A stretch of DNA of 60,164 nt. Source: Intrasporangium calvum (GTDB taxonomy: Bacteria > Actinomycetota > Actinomycetes > Actinomycetales > Dermatophilaceae). The notes beneath the pieces are model-generated. The model did not search any database, had not been told where the DNA came from, and worked only from the letters and a program-made list of their open reading frames with translations. The stretch lies in contig NZ_JAPFQL010000034.1 of the NCBI RefSeq assembly GCF_028446585.1, positions 1 to 60,164 on the forward strand, in the 5' to 3' direction. Position 1 is the first letter of the stretch. Every line of letters starts with the position of its first letter. Of this stretch, positions 30,870 to 38,459 are shown one piece after another. The position numbers and the translations under genes are program-made.

Positions 30870-31454
30870 ATGAAGCGAACGCTCGTGACGTCGGTGTGCG
30901 CGACGCTACTGATCACGGGGGCCATCACCGCGGCAAGGGCGGACGATCCGTCAAGCACCAACCAGTTCGCCGACACCGGTCTGCCTGAGAAGGCCGCGAT
31001 GGAGGCGCGAGACGCTCAGCTTCACCAGGCGCTGGAAGCCAAGGCGGCATCGCCTGATGCCGCGGCCGCGGAGGTCGCCGCCAAGAAGGCCGCCGCGGGG
31101 CCGGACGCCGCCGACTCGGCAGCCCCGTCCTCCCAATGGGAAGAAGGACTCTTCACCACTCCCGAAGCGCCCGCATCCAGCGCCGACTTCGCTCCCACCA
31201 CCTTGTGGGTCGGACACTTGAGTAGTGGCCAGCAAGTCGCCATCTACGCAGGACAGCATGGCCCCGACGCAAGCCAAGGCCGCCTCTTGCTCGCCCGATC
31301 GGGCCCTGACGGCGACCTAGCCTCCGCCACGACGATCGACATCCCAGGCGCATCCAGCCTGACAATCACCACCGCCGATCCCACTGGCGTTGTCGTCTCG
31401 GACGCTAGCGGAGCCACCTGGACCATCGACCCAGGCACCGGATCCGTCAAGTGA
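30870..31454 (+). CDS. Exported hypothetical protein
   Basis: A 194-residue protein from the ATG at 30870, with AAGGGG upstream. A signal peptide (MKRTLVTSVCATLLITGAI, cut after AARA) leads into an Ala-rich helical stretch (about residues 45-95) and then a beta-rich C-terminal domain (LWVGHLSSGQQVAIYAG, ITTADPTGVVVSDASGATW). No family is recognised. Its stop codon overlaps the start of the next gene (GTGA), which argues strongly for one operon with the gene before and after. Confidence 0.65.
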   Translation: MKRTLVTSVCATLLITGAITAARADDPSSTNQFADTGLPEKAAMEARDAQLHQALEAKAASPDAAAAEVAAKKAAAGPDAADSAAPSSQWEEGLFTTPEAPASSADFAPTTLWVGHLSSGQQVAIYAGQHGPDASQGRLLLARSGPDGDLASATTIDIPGASSLTITTADPTGVVVSDASGATWTIDPGTGSVK

Positions 31455-32524
31455 CCCCCAGTTCCGGGTGGCGCCAGAGGGCCGCCTACGCTGGCGCTGC
31501 GCTGCTCTTCGCGACGGCCGGGTGCACCAGCAGCGGCAATGGCCACGTGTCGGCCCCCACCACCTCACCGAGGGTCCCCCCCAGCAGCTCAACGACCTCG
31601 CCCTCACCACGAGCCCTATGGCAACTCACGTCGGCGCCTTGCCCACCCGGCGGCAATCACGTTCGCACGCCAACACCGGTGGTCGCGGTTGTTGCCGTCG
31701 ACGAGTGCAACCTGTTCGTCGCCGCGGGGCCAACGATCTGGCTCGTCAGCAGAGGCACGGCTGAACAGGCGTGGACCGTTCCCACCGGCTACGACACCGC
31801 CGCGATCGCATACGTCGACGGCAGGCTGTGGTGGGCGGGCGACGGCACAAGCGGCTCCCGGGTCCTCACCGTCGACCCCGTCACTGGGACCACGCGCGAT
31901 GTCGCACTCGGGGACGGTGCGGCCGAAGTGGTCGCTCTGTGGACTTGGGGCGACCGACTCCTTGTCGGAATGACCGTAGATAACGCCCACTCCAGCGTTG
32001 CGTCCGTCAACGGCGCCCGACTCGAGCGGCTGCTCGAGCGTCCTGGGCGCATCACCGGCCTCGCTGGGGATGACACAACACTGGCCGCGACCTTCAGCAC
32101 GCAAGATGCAACCACCTTGGTTTGGGGTAGGCCACAGGCGCTGCATGAGCACACCTGGCCCGGCCCGGCCAACGTCATCGACCTTGCCATCAGTGGACCG
32201 AACATCGCGTTCGGCTTGTCACGACTCAACAGCGAACAGATCCCACAAGGATCCGAGATCCCCACATCAAGAGACCAGGGCCGGCATTGGTCGACCCTCG
32301 ACCTTGGCAACGACGAACTCGCCTCGCTTGCTTTCGCGGGCTCGCAGCTCTGGCTGTCCAAGTCGGGCCGCACCGGTGTCTCGGTGTACACGGCAGCAGC
32401 GAACGGCCGCTTGAAGCACGTGGGCGCGGCTGGCAGCAGCGACCAGCCGCTGCGCCTGCTGCCCACTACCGGGGGAGTTTGGGTGGTCGGCTCGGACGTA
32501 GCCTTCCTAAGCGGCCAGCGGTAG
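31451..32524 (+). CDS. Putative lipoprotein with beta-propeller-like repeats
   Basis: A 357-residue protein starting with GTG inside the previous stop. A signal with lipobox (LLFATAGC) predicts lipid attachment at Cys25, followed by a Ser/Thr/Pro linker. The rest is beta-rich, with recurring segments such as AIAYVDGRLWWAG, VVALWTWGDRLLVG, SLAFAGSQLWLSKSG and LPTTGGVWVVGSDV, as in WD40/exo-alpha-sialidase-like propellers. No enzyme motif was seen. It probably works at the cell surface with the two exported proteins upstream. The IS4 element inserted 73 bp downstream. Confidence 0.65.
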   Translation: MTPSSGWRQRAAYAGAALLFATAGCTSSGNGHVSAPTTSPRVPPSSSTTSPSPRALWQLTSAPCPPGGNHVRTPTPVVAVVAVDECNLFVAAGPTIWLVSRGTAEQAWTVPTGYDTAAIAYVDGRLWWAGDGTSGSRVLTVDPVTGTTRDVALGDGAAEVVALWTWGDRLLVGMTVDNAHSSVASVNGARLERLLERPGRITGLAGDDTTLAATFSTQDATTLVWGRPQALHEHTWPGPANVIDLAISGPNIAFGLSRLNSEQIPQGSEIPTSRDQGRHWSTLDLGNDELASLAFAGSQLWLSKSGRTGVSVYTAAANGRLKHVGAAGSSDQPLRLLPTTGGVWVVGSDVAFLSGQR

Positions 32525-32587
32525 GGCTGAGCCGCACGCCAGTAGTCGGTACTGATGGTTCCCCTTCTGACGTTGGGGTGGGCCCTA

Positions 32588-32597
32588 GGGCTAGCCC
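32588..32597. repeat. Target-site duplication of IS4 element, left
   Basis: GGGCTAGCCC, identical to 34065-34074 and itself a perfect palindrome. Confidence 0.85.
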
Positions 32598-34064
32598 CAA
32601 TACCGTTCAGTTAGGTTCGCAGAATCTCGTAGGTCGTGGCCGTTCGGGGCTGGGGCCAGGGTCGGTGGTGGGAGCGTTTGACGTGCCACTTGGGCATCTT
32701 GCGTTTGATGACGCGGGGTGCGGCCCGGGCGCGGCGGGGAGGGTTGAGCCGACGGATCAGTCTGTGTACGAACCACGCCCATCCCGGGCTGTCTCGGGCG
32801 TGCTGGTCAGGGGGGAAAAGGCGCCCGGCTGGGCGAGGGTGGCTCTCGTGGTCCTCAGCGCGGCGACGAAGCTGACCCGGTCGGGGTCGTGTCCGGCGTG
32901 TAGGGCGGCGTCGGTCATCAGGGCCCGGATGGCGTAGTGGCAGCACAGGTGGCCCCAGATCTCCTGCAGGACAAGGTCGGGGGACTTCGAGCGCAGCACG
33001 GTCCGTGGTCCGCGCTGGTGTGTCTTGAGCTCGTCGAAGACGGACTCGATCTCCCACCGTCGGGTGTAGGCGGCGGCGAGCTGCTCGGCGGTTGCCTCGG
33101 CGGGGTCGGTCAGTGTCGTGAAGAGCCGGTACGTGCCGGCGTGCTCGCGCCCGTCGTCGATGGTGTAGTCGACCACCCGGACCAGCATCGGTTCGGCGCG
33201 GCGTTCGGCGGCCGGGGTGGAGCGGCGCAGGTGCGCCAGCCACGACCCTTCCGCCAGGTCCTGCAGGTGCTCGGGTTTCGGGGCTGACTGGTCGGTGCGG
33301 ACCCGCCACAACAGGTCCGCGCCGGTGGTGATCGCCTTGCGCCACAACGCGTACGAGAAGAAGCCACGATCGGCGATGACGAGCATCCCGGGCCCCAGCC
33401 GGGCGACCAGCTCCTCGGCCAGCGCCGGTTCGGACCGGCGGTACGGGCCGAGGACGGCGTCGATGACCGCGTGCGTGCCGCACTCGGCCACGGCCACCAC
33501 CCGGGCCTGGGGGAAGGCTGCCTGCTCGCCCTTGTTCACCCCTGGCCGGGAGAAGAACTCGGCGTTCTCGGGCGTGTCGGCCACGTCCAGGCAGGTCCCG
33601 TCGATGGCGACCAGGCGCCGCCCCGCCAGGAACGCGCCCGGCATGTCCGGGGTCGCCAACGGCACCGCGGCCCGGGCGAACAACGCCGCCAACGGCTCCG
33701 GCCCGAGCCGGGCCCGAGCCTGGAAGATCGCGGACTTGCTTGGCAGCACGTACGACTCGCGCCAACCCGAGGCCCACGACAGCCCGTCCGTCAACTGCGC
33801 GAGCACGTCCTCGTACGAGCCCTCCGAATACAGCCCAATCCCGATCGCGAAGTAGGCCATCACCCGGGCCGGCAACGACCGGTGGCGCTGCTGCGTCCGA
33901 CCCGACGCCTCGATCACCTCATCGACCAGCTCCGGCGGGAACACCCGCGTCAGTACCCCGACCGACACCAGATCGGACAGGCGACGATCGGAAACCGGCT
34001 TCCTCCACCCAGCACGCGGCATGCCACCAAACTACACCGCCGTAACCTTAATTGAACGGTATTG
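32598..34064 (-). mobile_element. IS4-family insertion sequence, complete
   Basis: A 1467-bp element. The left end CAATACCGTTCAGTTAGG and the right end (read inward) CAATACCGTTCAATTAAGG form imperfect terminal inverted repeats, flanked by a perfect 10-bp direct duplication. It carries one transposase gene on the minus strand. Intact ends and duplication point to a recent insertion into the island between the cassette and the resolvase. Confidence 0.88.
32611..34022 (-). pseudogene. IS4-family transposase, frameshifted near the C-terminus
   Basis: The frame from 34022 runs 421 codons. It shows DDE motifs VAIDGTCLD and VIADRGFFSY and the Y-x2-R-x3-E-x6-K signature (YTRRWEIESVFDELK), all intact. 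After AQPGAFSP it reads a non-homologous end to 32757. In the next frame the sense continues (DQHARDSPGWAWFVHRLIRR, then RVIKRKMPKWHVKR, typical of the family) to a TAA at 32611-32613 in the terminal repeat. The switch point is a run of six C on the coding strand (32810-32815); losing one C or slippage there explains it. The catalytic core may still be made. Confidence 0.85.
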
Positions 34065-34074
34065 GGGCTAGCCC
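34065..34074. repeat. Target-site duplication of IS4 element, right
   Basis: GGGCTAGCCC, the partner of 32588-32597. Confidence 0.85.
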
Positions 34075-34197
34075 ACCAGTTTCGATGCTGGATGTACGGA
34101 TGCGATCGTTCACGAGCCACCACACAAAGGTGCCACACCCACGCTCAGGCCGGTGTAACGGTTGCCGTGGCCGCGCCTATGACACGCTTTCGGGCGT

Positions 34198-34216
34198 TGT
34201 CGGACACCGCCGATAC
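34198..34216 (+). promoter_or_regulatory. Candidate resolvase binding site (res)
   Basis: TGTCGGACACCGCCGATAC just upstream of the resolvase ATG. TGTCGGACA facing a GATA half resembles Tn3-type res subsites. The resemblance is partial, and other subsites were not identified with confidence. Confidence 0.3.
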
Positions 34217-34226
34217 GGTTCCCAGC

Positions 34227-34805
34227 ATGAGGATCGGCTACGGACGGGTCTCCACCCGCGACCAACACCCCGAAGCGCAGCATGACGCGCTGCGGGCCGC
34301 CGGGTGTGACGAGATCTTCATCGACACCGCCTCCGGCAAGCTCGCCCGCCGGCCGGAGCTCGACAAAGCCCTCCTGACCGCGAACCGGCCTGGTGACCAG
34401 CTAGTCGTCACCAAGCTCGACCGGCTCGGCCGCTCCCTCGAGCACCTGCTCCAGCTCAGCCGCCAGCTGCAGGAGCGCGGCGTCGACCTGGTCGTGCTCG
34501 ACCAAGGCATCGACACCTCCAGTGCCATCGGCTGCATGTTCTTCCAGATCCTCGGAGCGATCGCCGAGTTCGAACACGCGCTCATGTCCGAACGCACCAA
34601 GGACGGACTCGCCGCCGCCCGAGCGCGAGGACGAACCGGTGGGCAGAAACCCAAGCTCGGCCCCCGCCAGGTCGCCCTCGCACGAGCGATGTACGACGAG
34701 GTCGACGACAACGGCCGCCGCCGCTACACGGTCGCCCAGATCGCCGCCGGGTTCGGCGTCACCCGCCCCACGATCTACCGCCACCTCGCCAACGACGAGA
34801 CCTGA
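34227..34805 (+). CDS. tnpR: Serine resolvase/invertase
   Basis: A 192-residue small serine recombinase. MRIGYGRVSTRDQHPEAQ contains the nucleophile Ser9. KLARRPELDKAL and VTKLDRLGRSLEHL are the usual active-site segments, and the C-terminal YTVAQIAAGFGVTRPTIYRHL is the helix-turn-helix. It should resolve transposon cointegrates or invert DNA. The ATG at 34227 is the conserved family start although the frame extends to 34062 into the IS. It is not next to tnpA but on the same island, about 4.7 kb away. Which of the two roles it serves is not clear. Confidence 0.85.
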   Translation: MRIGYGRVSTRDQHPEAQHDALRAAGCDEIFIDTASGKLARRPELDKALLTANRPGDQLVVTKLDRLGRSLEHLLQLSRQLQERGVDLVVLDQGIDTSSAIGCMFFQILGAIAEFEHALMSERTKDGLAAARARGRTGGQKPKLGPRQVALARAMYDEVDDNGRRRYTVAQIAAGFGVTRPTIYRHLANDET

Positions 34806-34849
34806 ACCCAAGCACCAAAGGGCAGCCAGGGCAATCGTGGAGCGCTACC

Positions 34850-34860
34850 TGTCACTTGGG
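34850..34860 (+). repeat. Direct repeat TGTCACTTGGG, right copy
   Basis: Partner of 26555-26565, 22 bp from the edge of the truncated response regulator. Confidence 0.35.
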
Positions 34861-34882
34861 GCCACCTTCGGGAGTCCGGGGC

Positions 34883-35443
34883 CTAGATGCTGTCGCAGTG
34901 CCGCTCCACCGTTCGCGCGCTGATGCCGAGGCGCAGGGCCACCTGCTTGTTGTGCAGACCCTGAGCGAGCAGCTCGAGCACCTCCTCCTCCCGCTCGGTC
35001 AAGCGAGTCGAGGCGCCGTCGCCGCGCGCGAGCAGCGCACCCAACAACGAGGGACCCAGCACCGTGGCCCCGGAGACCACGGCCCTGACCGCTTCGACGA
35101 GCTCCCGGCCCGGCGCCGCCTTGCTGAGGTACCCCGCTGCGCCCGCCTCGAACGCACCACGCACGTACTCCTCGTCGTCGTACGCGGTGACCACCAGGAT
35201 CCTCACGTCGGGGTGGTGCCGGTGTGCCCTGCGCGCGGTCTCGATGCCGTTGATGCCAGGTAGCCGGATGTCGAGCAGCACCACGTCGGGGTTCAACTCG
35301 TTGATCAGGGCCAGCGCGGCCTCACCCGAGTCGGCGTCACCGACCACCTCGAGGCCGTCGTACTCCTCGAGGATCCGTCGTGTGCCCTCACGGTGGAGCG
35401 CGTGATCGTCCACCACGAGCACCCGGATGCTGCCCGGTTCCAC
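34883..35443 (-). pseudogene. LuxR/NarL-type response regulator, C-terminally truncated
   Basis: About 186 residues from a GTG at 35443. The receiver domain is complete (VDDH near the start, phospho-acceptor Asp58 in VVLLDIRLPG, Lys in LSKAAPG). The LuxR-type HTH begins normally (LTEREEEVLELLAQGLHNKQ) but ends right after RTVERHCDSI, in the middle of the recognition helix region, so roughly the last 20 residues are missing. The break coincides with the right edge of the island. The truncated kinase at the left edge is the likely partner, so a regulator-kinase operon was probably split by the island. It is unlikely to bind DNA normally. Confidence 0.75.
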
Positions 35444-35635
35444 ACGACGAAAGTACGCCGCAGCACCGGTGCCCCGTGGGGGAAACCACTCATCCCGTCC
35501 GGCGGCGATCCGCCACGGCCCTGGCACGGAGTCCCCTTGAGCGCCGCACGGGCTGGCCTCACCGTTGAATCATCACGTCGACGACGGCTCGGGGCTCGGC
35601 GGCGTCCGCAACACCGACCGACAGGAGTGGTTTCC

Positions 35636-36334
35636 ATGAGACGGCGAACCTTGGATCTCATCGTCAGCGCCGGCGCCTTGGTGATGGCGGGAGTGCTCGT
35701 CATCCTCGCCCTCGTGCTGCTCAACCGGGCAGACTTCTCGGAGAACTACGTCCGGTCCCAGCTCGGCCAGGAGAACATCACCTTCCCGGCGCTGGCGGAC
35801 CTCCTCCCCCAGGAGAAGTCGTTCACCGAGGCGAGGACCGGCTGCGTCATCGCGTACGCCCGTCAGGCAGTCACCACCGGGAAGCAGGCCGAGTGCTTCG
35901 GCAACGAGTACCTCGGCGGTCACCTGTCGTGGCTCGCCACGAGGCTCGGCATGACCCAGGTGGCCTACGTCGATGGCCTCAACTACCGCCAGCTCGGCGC
36001 CGAACTGGGCAACATCAGGGGTGAGATCGCGGCCGCTGAGAAGGCCAAGGACGCCAGCGTCGCGGCCCTGCAGCAGAAGCTCACCGACGTCACCACCGTT
36101 CGCCAGAAGATGTTCGAGGGAACGATGCTGCGCAACGCGCTCCTGACCTCGTACGGCTTCGGAGAGCTCGGCGACATGGCACGCATCGGTTCCAACGTGG
36201 TCCTTGCCATTGCTGGGCTGCTCCTGCTGCTGTCCTTGGCCGGCTTCGCCCACGCCTACCGGACACCGCGCACCCAGGCCTTCGCACCCCCGGAGGCAGC
36301 CGGTCTCGGGAGCCAGGTGCCCGCTCATGCCTAG
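35636..36334 (+). CDS. Hypothetical membrane protein
   Basis: A 232-residue protein. AGGAG lies 10 bp upstream of the ATG. It has a membrane helix at about residues 8-30, an outside-facing part with two cysteines (TGCVIAYA and AECFGNEYL), a short coiled coil (EIAAAEKAKDASVAALQQK) and a second helix near residues 185-210, then a polar tail. No family was recognised. It is divergent from the broken response regulator and may have been its target before the island arrived. It overlaps no gene; the next gene starts about 56 nt later. Confidence 0.7.
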   Translation: MRRRTLDLIVSAGALVMAGVLVILALVLLNRADFSENYVRSQLGQENITFPALADLLPQEKSFTEARTGCVIAYARQAVTTGKQAECFGNEYLGGHLSWLATRLGMTQVAYVDGLNYRQLGAELGNIRGEIAAAEKAKDASVAALQQKLTDVTTVRQKMFEGTMLRNALLTSYGFGELGDMARIGSNVVLAIAGLLLLLSLAGFAHAYRTPRTQAFAPPEAAGLGSQVPAHA

Positions 36335-36389
36335 TCAGCTGCTCCGAGTTCGCCAAGGCGACGTCCGCCCTCGGTCCGGAGGCGTGCTG

Positions 36390-36983
36390 ATGCACCACGT
36401 GTGGGTGAGGCGCGCATGCCTCGTCATCGCAGCACTGGTGGTTGGCTCGAGCCTGGCCACGGGAGTGGCCCGGGCGGGGCCCGAGGGACCGGCGGACTTC
36501 GGCACCATGGAACCGAAGGGCCTTGCGGCGAGCGCGTGGCCGTGGCCGGATGGGGCCAACGCCTTCATGGAACAGGTGCAGGGCGTGCAGAAGTGCCTGC
36601 CACAAGCCATCCCGTGGTCCTTCGAGGAGAGCCCGTTCGGCCCGCAGTCCGGCGTGCGGATCGTGTTCGACAGCCTGGTTCCCGCCGAACCCGGCTCCCT
36701 CGGGAGTGGCCAGGTGACCTTCTGGTGTCAGGCGCGCACCGGGCTGCACTACCGGATCACGGTCCAGGGGCTGCCGCCGCTCAGCACGTTCGAGGTGACC
36801 GCGACGGAGGTGGGCTCCGACGTGACGCACTCCCTGGCGACCGTGCGCACTGACCCGAACGGCAACGGGGTGAGCGCCGGAGTCCTGCAGCTACCGAAGG
36901 GTGGCTACGAGTTCCTGGTGACGGTGGGTTCCGAGCTCGTTCCTGACCCCGCCGACCCGGTCATCGGCTTCAGCGTCCTCTAG
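36390..36983 (+). CDS. Exported hypothetical protein
   Basis: A 197-residue protein. The ATG at 36390 follows GGAGG by 8 bp. A signal peptide (RRACLVIAALVVGSSLATG, cut near ARAG) is followed by a beta-rich domain of about 160 residues with two cysteines (VQKCLPQ and TFWCQAR). Not recognised. It is probably co-transcribed with the membrane protein upstream. A repeat-made hairpin follows 27 nt beyond the stop. Confidence 0.65.
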   Translation: MHHVWVRRACLVIAALVVGSSLATGVARAGPEGPADFGTMEPKGLAASAWPWPDGANAFMEQVQGVQKCLPQAIPWSFEESPFGPQSGVRIVFDSLVPAEPGSLGSGQVTFWCQARTGLHYRITVQGLPPLSTFEVTATEVGSDVTHSLATVRTDPNGNGVSAGVLQLPKGGYEFLVTVGSELVPDPADPVIGFSVL

Positions 36984-37009
36984 GTCCTCGGCGGGTGGGT
37001 CGCCGCGCA

Positions 37010-37050
37010 CGTATGCCGCTGGACCCGGGAAGCGGGCCCAGCGGCATACG
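37010..37050. terminator. Hairpin made of two inverted REP-like copies (e)
   Basis: CGTATGCCGCTGG (37010-37022) pairs with CCAGCGGCATACG (37038-37050), extended by CCCG/CGGG after one mismatch, with a 5-nt loop. It lies between the exported protein gene and the convergent aminotransferase end, and is well placed as a bidirectional terminator. Confidence 0.75.
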
Positions 37051-37058
37051 GTGTCGGT

Positions 37059-38444
37059 TCAGCTGGTGAAGGTGTCGGCGACGTCGAGGGCAGCGTCGAG
37101 GACGGCCAGGCCCTCCTCGACCTCCTCCGGCGTCGTCGTGCACGGCGGCACGATGTGGGTCCGGTTGAAGTGGACGAAGGGCCAGAGGCCGCGTTCCTTG
37201 CAGGCCCCCGCGAAGGCGGCCATCGGCTTGGCCGCCTCGCCGGCCGCGTTGAAGGGCACGAGGGGCTCGCGGGTCTCCCGGTCCTTGACCAGCTCGACGG
37301 CCCAGAAGACGCCGAGGCCGCGGACGTCGCCGACGCTCGGGTGCTTCGCCGCGATCTCGCGAAGCCGCGGGCCGATGATCTCGGCTCCGAGCCGACGGGC
37401 GTTGTCGATGATCCCTTCCTCGTGGAAGGCGGTGATCGACGCGACCGCCGACGCGCAGGCGAGCGGGTGGCCCGAGTACGTGAGGCCACCCGGGTAGGCG
37501 CGCTCCTGGAAGGTTGCCGCGATCGCGTCCGAGATGATGACGCCGCCGAGCGGGACGTACCCGGAGTTGACCCCCTTGGCGAAGGTGATCAGGTCGGGGA
37601 CGACACCCCAGTGGTCCACCGCGAACCATTCGCCGCACCGGCCGAACCCGGCCATGACCTCGTCTGCGATGAGCATGATGCCGAACTCGTCACAGATGGC
37701 GCGCACCCCCTGCAGGTAGCCGTCCGGCGGGACGAGGATCCCGTTGGTGCCCACCACCGTCTCGAGGATGATCGCGGCGACCGTGTGCGGCCCCTCGACC
37801 ATCAGCGTGTCCCGCAGGTGGGCCAGCGCGCGGTCGCGCTCCTGCTCCTCGGTCTCGGAGTGGAAGGCGGACCGGTAGGTGTAGGGGCCCCAGAAGTGGA
37901 CGACGCCGGGCTGTCCGGGCTCTGACGGCCAACGGCGCGGGTCCCCGGTCAGGGTGATCGACCCCGCGGTGGCACCGTGGTAGCTGCGGTACGTGGCGAG
38001 GACCTTGTGCCGGCCCGTGTGCAGGCGCGCCATGCGGATGGCGTTCTCGTTGGCCTCGGCGCCCCCGTTGGTGAAGAAGACGCGGTCGAGACCGGGCGGG
38101 GCCACCTGCGCGATGAGGCGGGCTGCCTCACTGCGGGCGTCGTTGGCGAAGGCAGGCTGGATGGTCGCCAGGCGCGCGGCCTGCTCCTGGATGGCTGCCA
38201 CGACCTTGGGGTGCTGGTAGCCGATGTTGATGTTGACCAGTTGCGAGCTGAAGTCGAGGTAGCGCTTGCCGTCGTAGTCCCAGAAGTGCGAGCCCTGGGC
38301 CCGCTGGATCGGCAGCGGGTCGATCAGGGCCTGGGCGGACCACGAGTGGAAGACGTGTGAACGGTCGAGCTCCCGGACGGTCGACCCGTCGAGGGCCTCC
38401 ATCCGCTCGGTGAAGGAAGGCGTGGCGGTCGTCGTGTCTGTCAT
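37059..38444 (-). CDS. Class III (omega-amino acid) aminotransferase
   Basis: A 461-residue PLP enzyme. Class III hallmarks are present: TNGGAEANENAIRMAR, the IADEVMAGFGRCG motif and the PLP lysine in ITFAKGVNSGYVPLGG. It should transfer the amino group of an omega-amino acid such as beta-alanine, GABA or taurine to pyruvate or 2-oxoglutarate, giving the semialdehyde. It lies 15 nt downstream of mmsA in the same operon, so the aldehyde product would be passed to MmsA. Confidence 0.88.
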   Translation of the reverse strand: MTDTTTATPSFTERMEALDGSTVRELDRSHVFHSWSAQALIDPLPIQRAQGSHFWDYDGKRYLDFSSQLVNINIGYQHPKVVAAIQEQAARLATIQPAFANDARSEAARLIAQVAPPGLDRVFFTNGGAEANENAIRMARLHTGRHKVLATYRSYHGATAGSITLTGDPRRWPSEPGQPGVVHFWGPYTYRSAFHSETEEQERDRALAHLRDTLMVEGPHTVAAIILETVVGTNGILVPPDGYLQGVRAICDEFGIMLIADEVMAGFGRCGEWFAVDHWGVVPDLITFAKGVNSGYVPLGGVIISDAIAATFQERAYPGGLTYSGHPLACASAVASITAFHEEGIIDNARRLGAEIIGPRLREIAAKHPSVGDVRGLGVFWAVELVKDRETREPLVPFNAAGEAAKPMAAFAGACKERGLWPFVHFNRTHIVPPCTTTPEEVEEGLAVLDAALDVADTFTS

Positions 38445-38459
38445 GAGTTCTGCTCCGTC

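Larger units (their letters stand above)
25640..34882. mobile_element. Accessory island with Tn3-type transposase, resolvase and exported-protein cargo
   Basis: The stretch between two truncated two-component genes holds a transposase, a resolvase, an insertion sequence and cargo genes not related to the flanks. Its left edge is placed where the kinase similarity starts (near 25640) and its right edge where the response regulator loses its C-terminus (near 34883). Both edges are approximate. A candidate Tn3 terminal repeat begins near 26494, but I find no matching inverted copy at the right edge, so the island may be a composite or may have been rearranged. Confidence 0.65.

Noticed and set aside
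32810-32819. Classical programmed -1 frameshift in the IS4 transposase
   Set aside because: The in-frame codons GCC TTT TCC CCC CTG do not form a standard X-XXY-YYZ slippery heptamer, so a lost C or transcript slippage is more likely.
34806-34882. Right-hand Tn3 inverted repeat of the island
   Set aside because: No reverse complement of GGGGGTGTCGGTAAG is present between the resolvase and the broken regulator.
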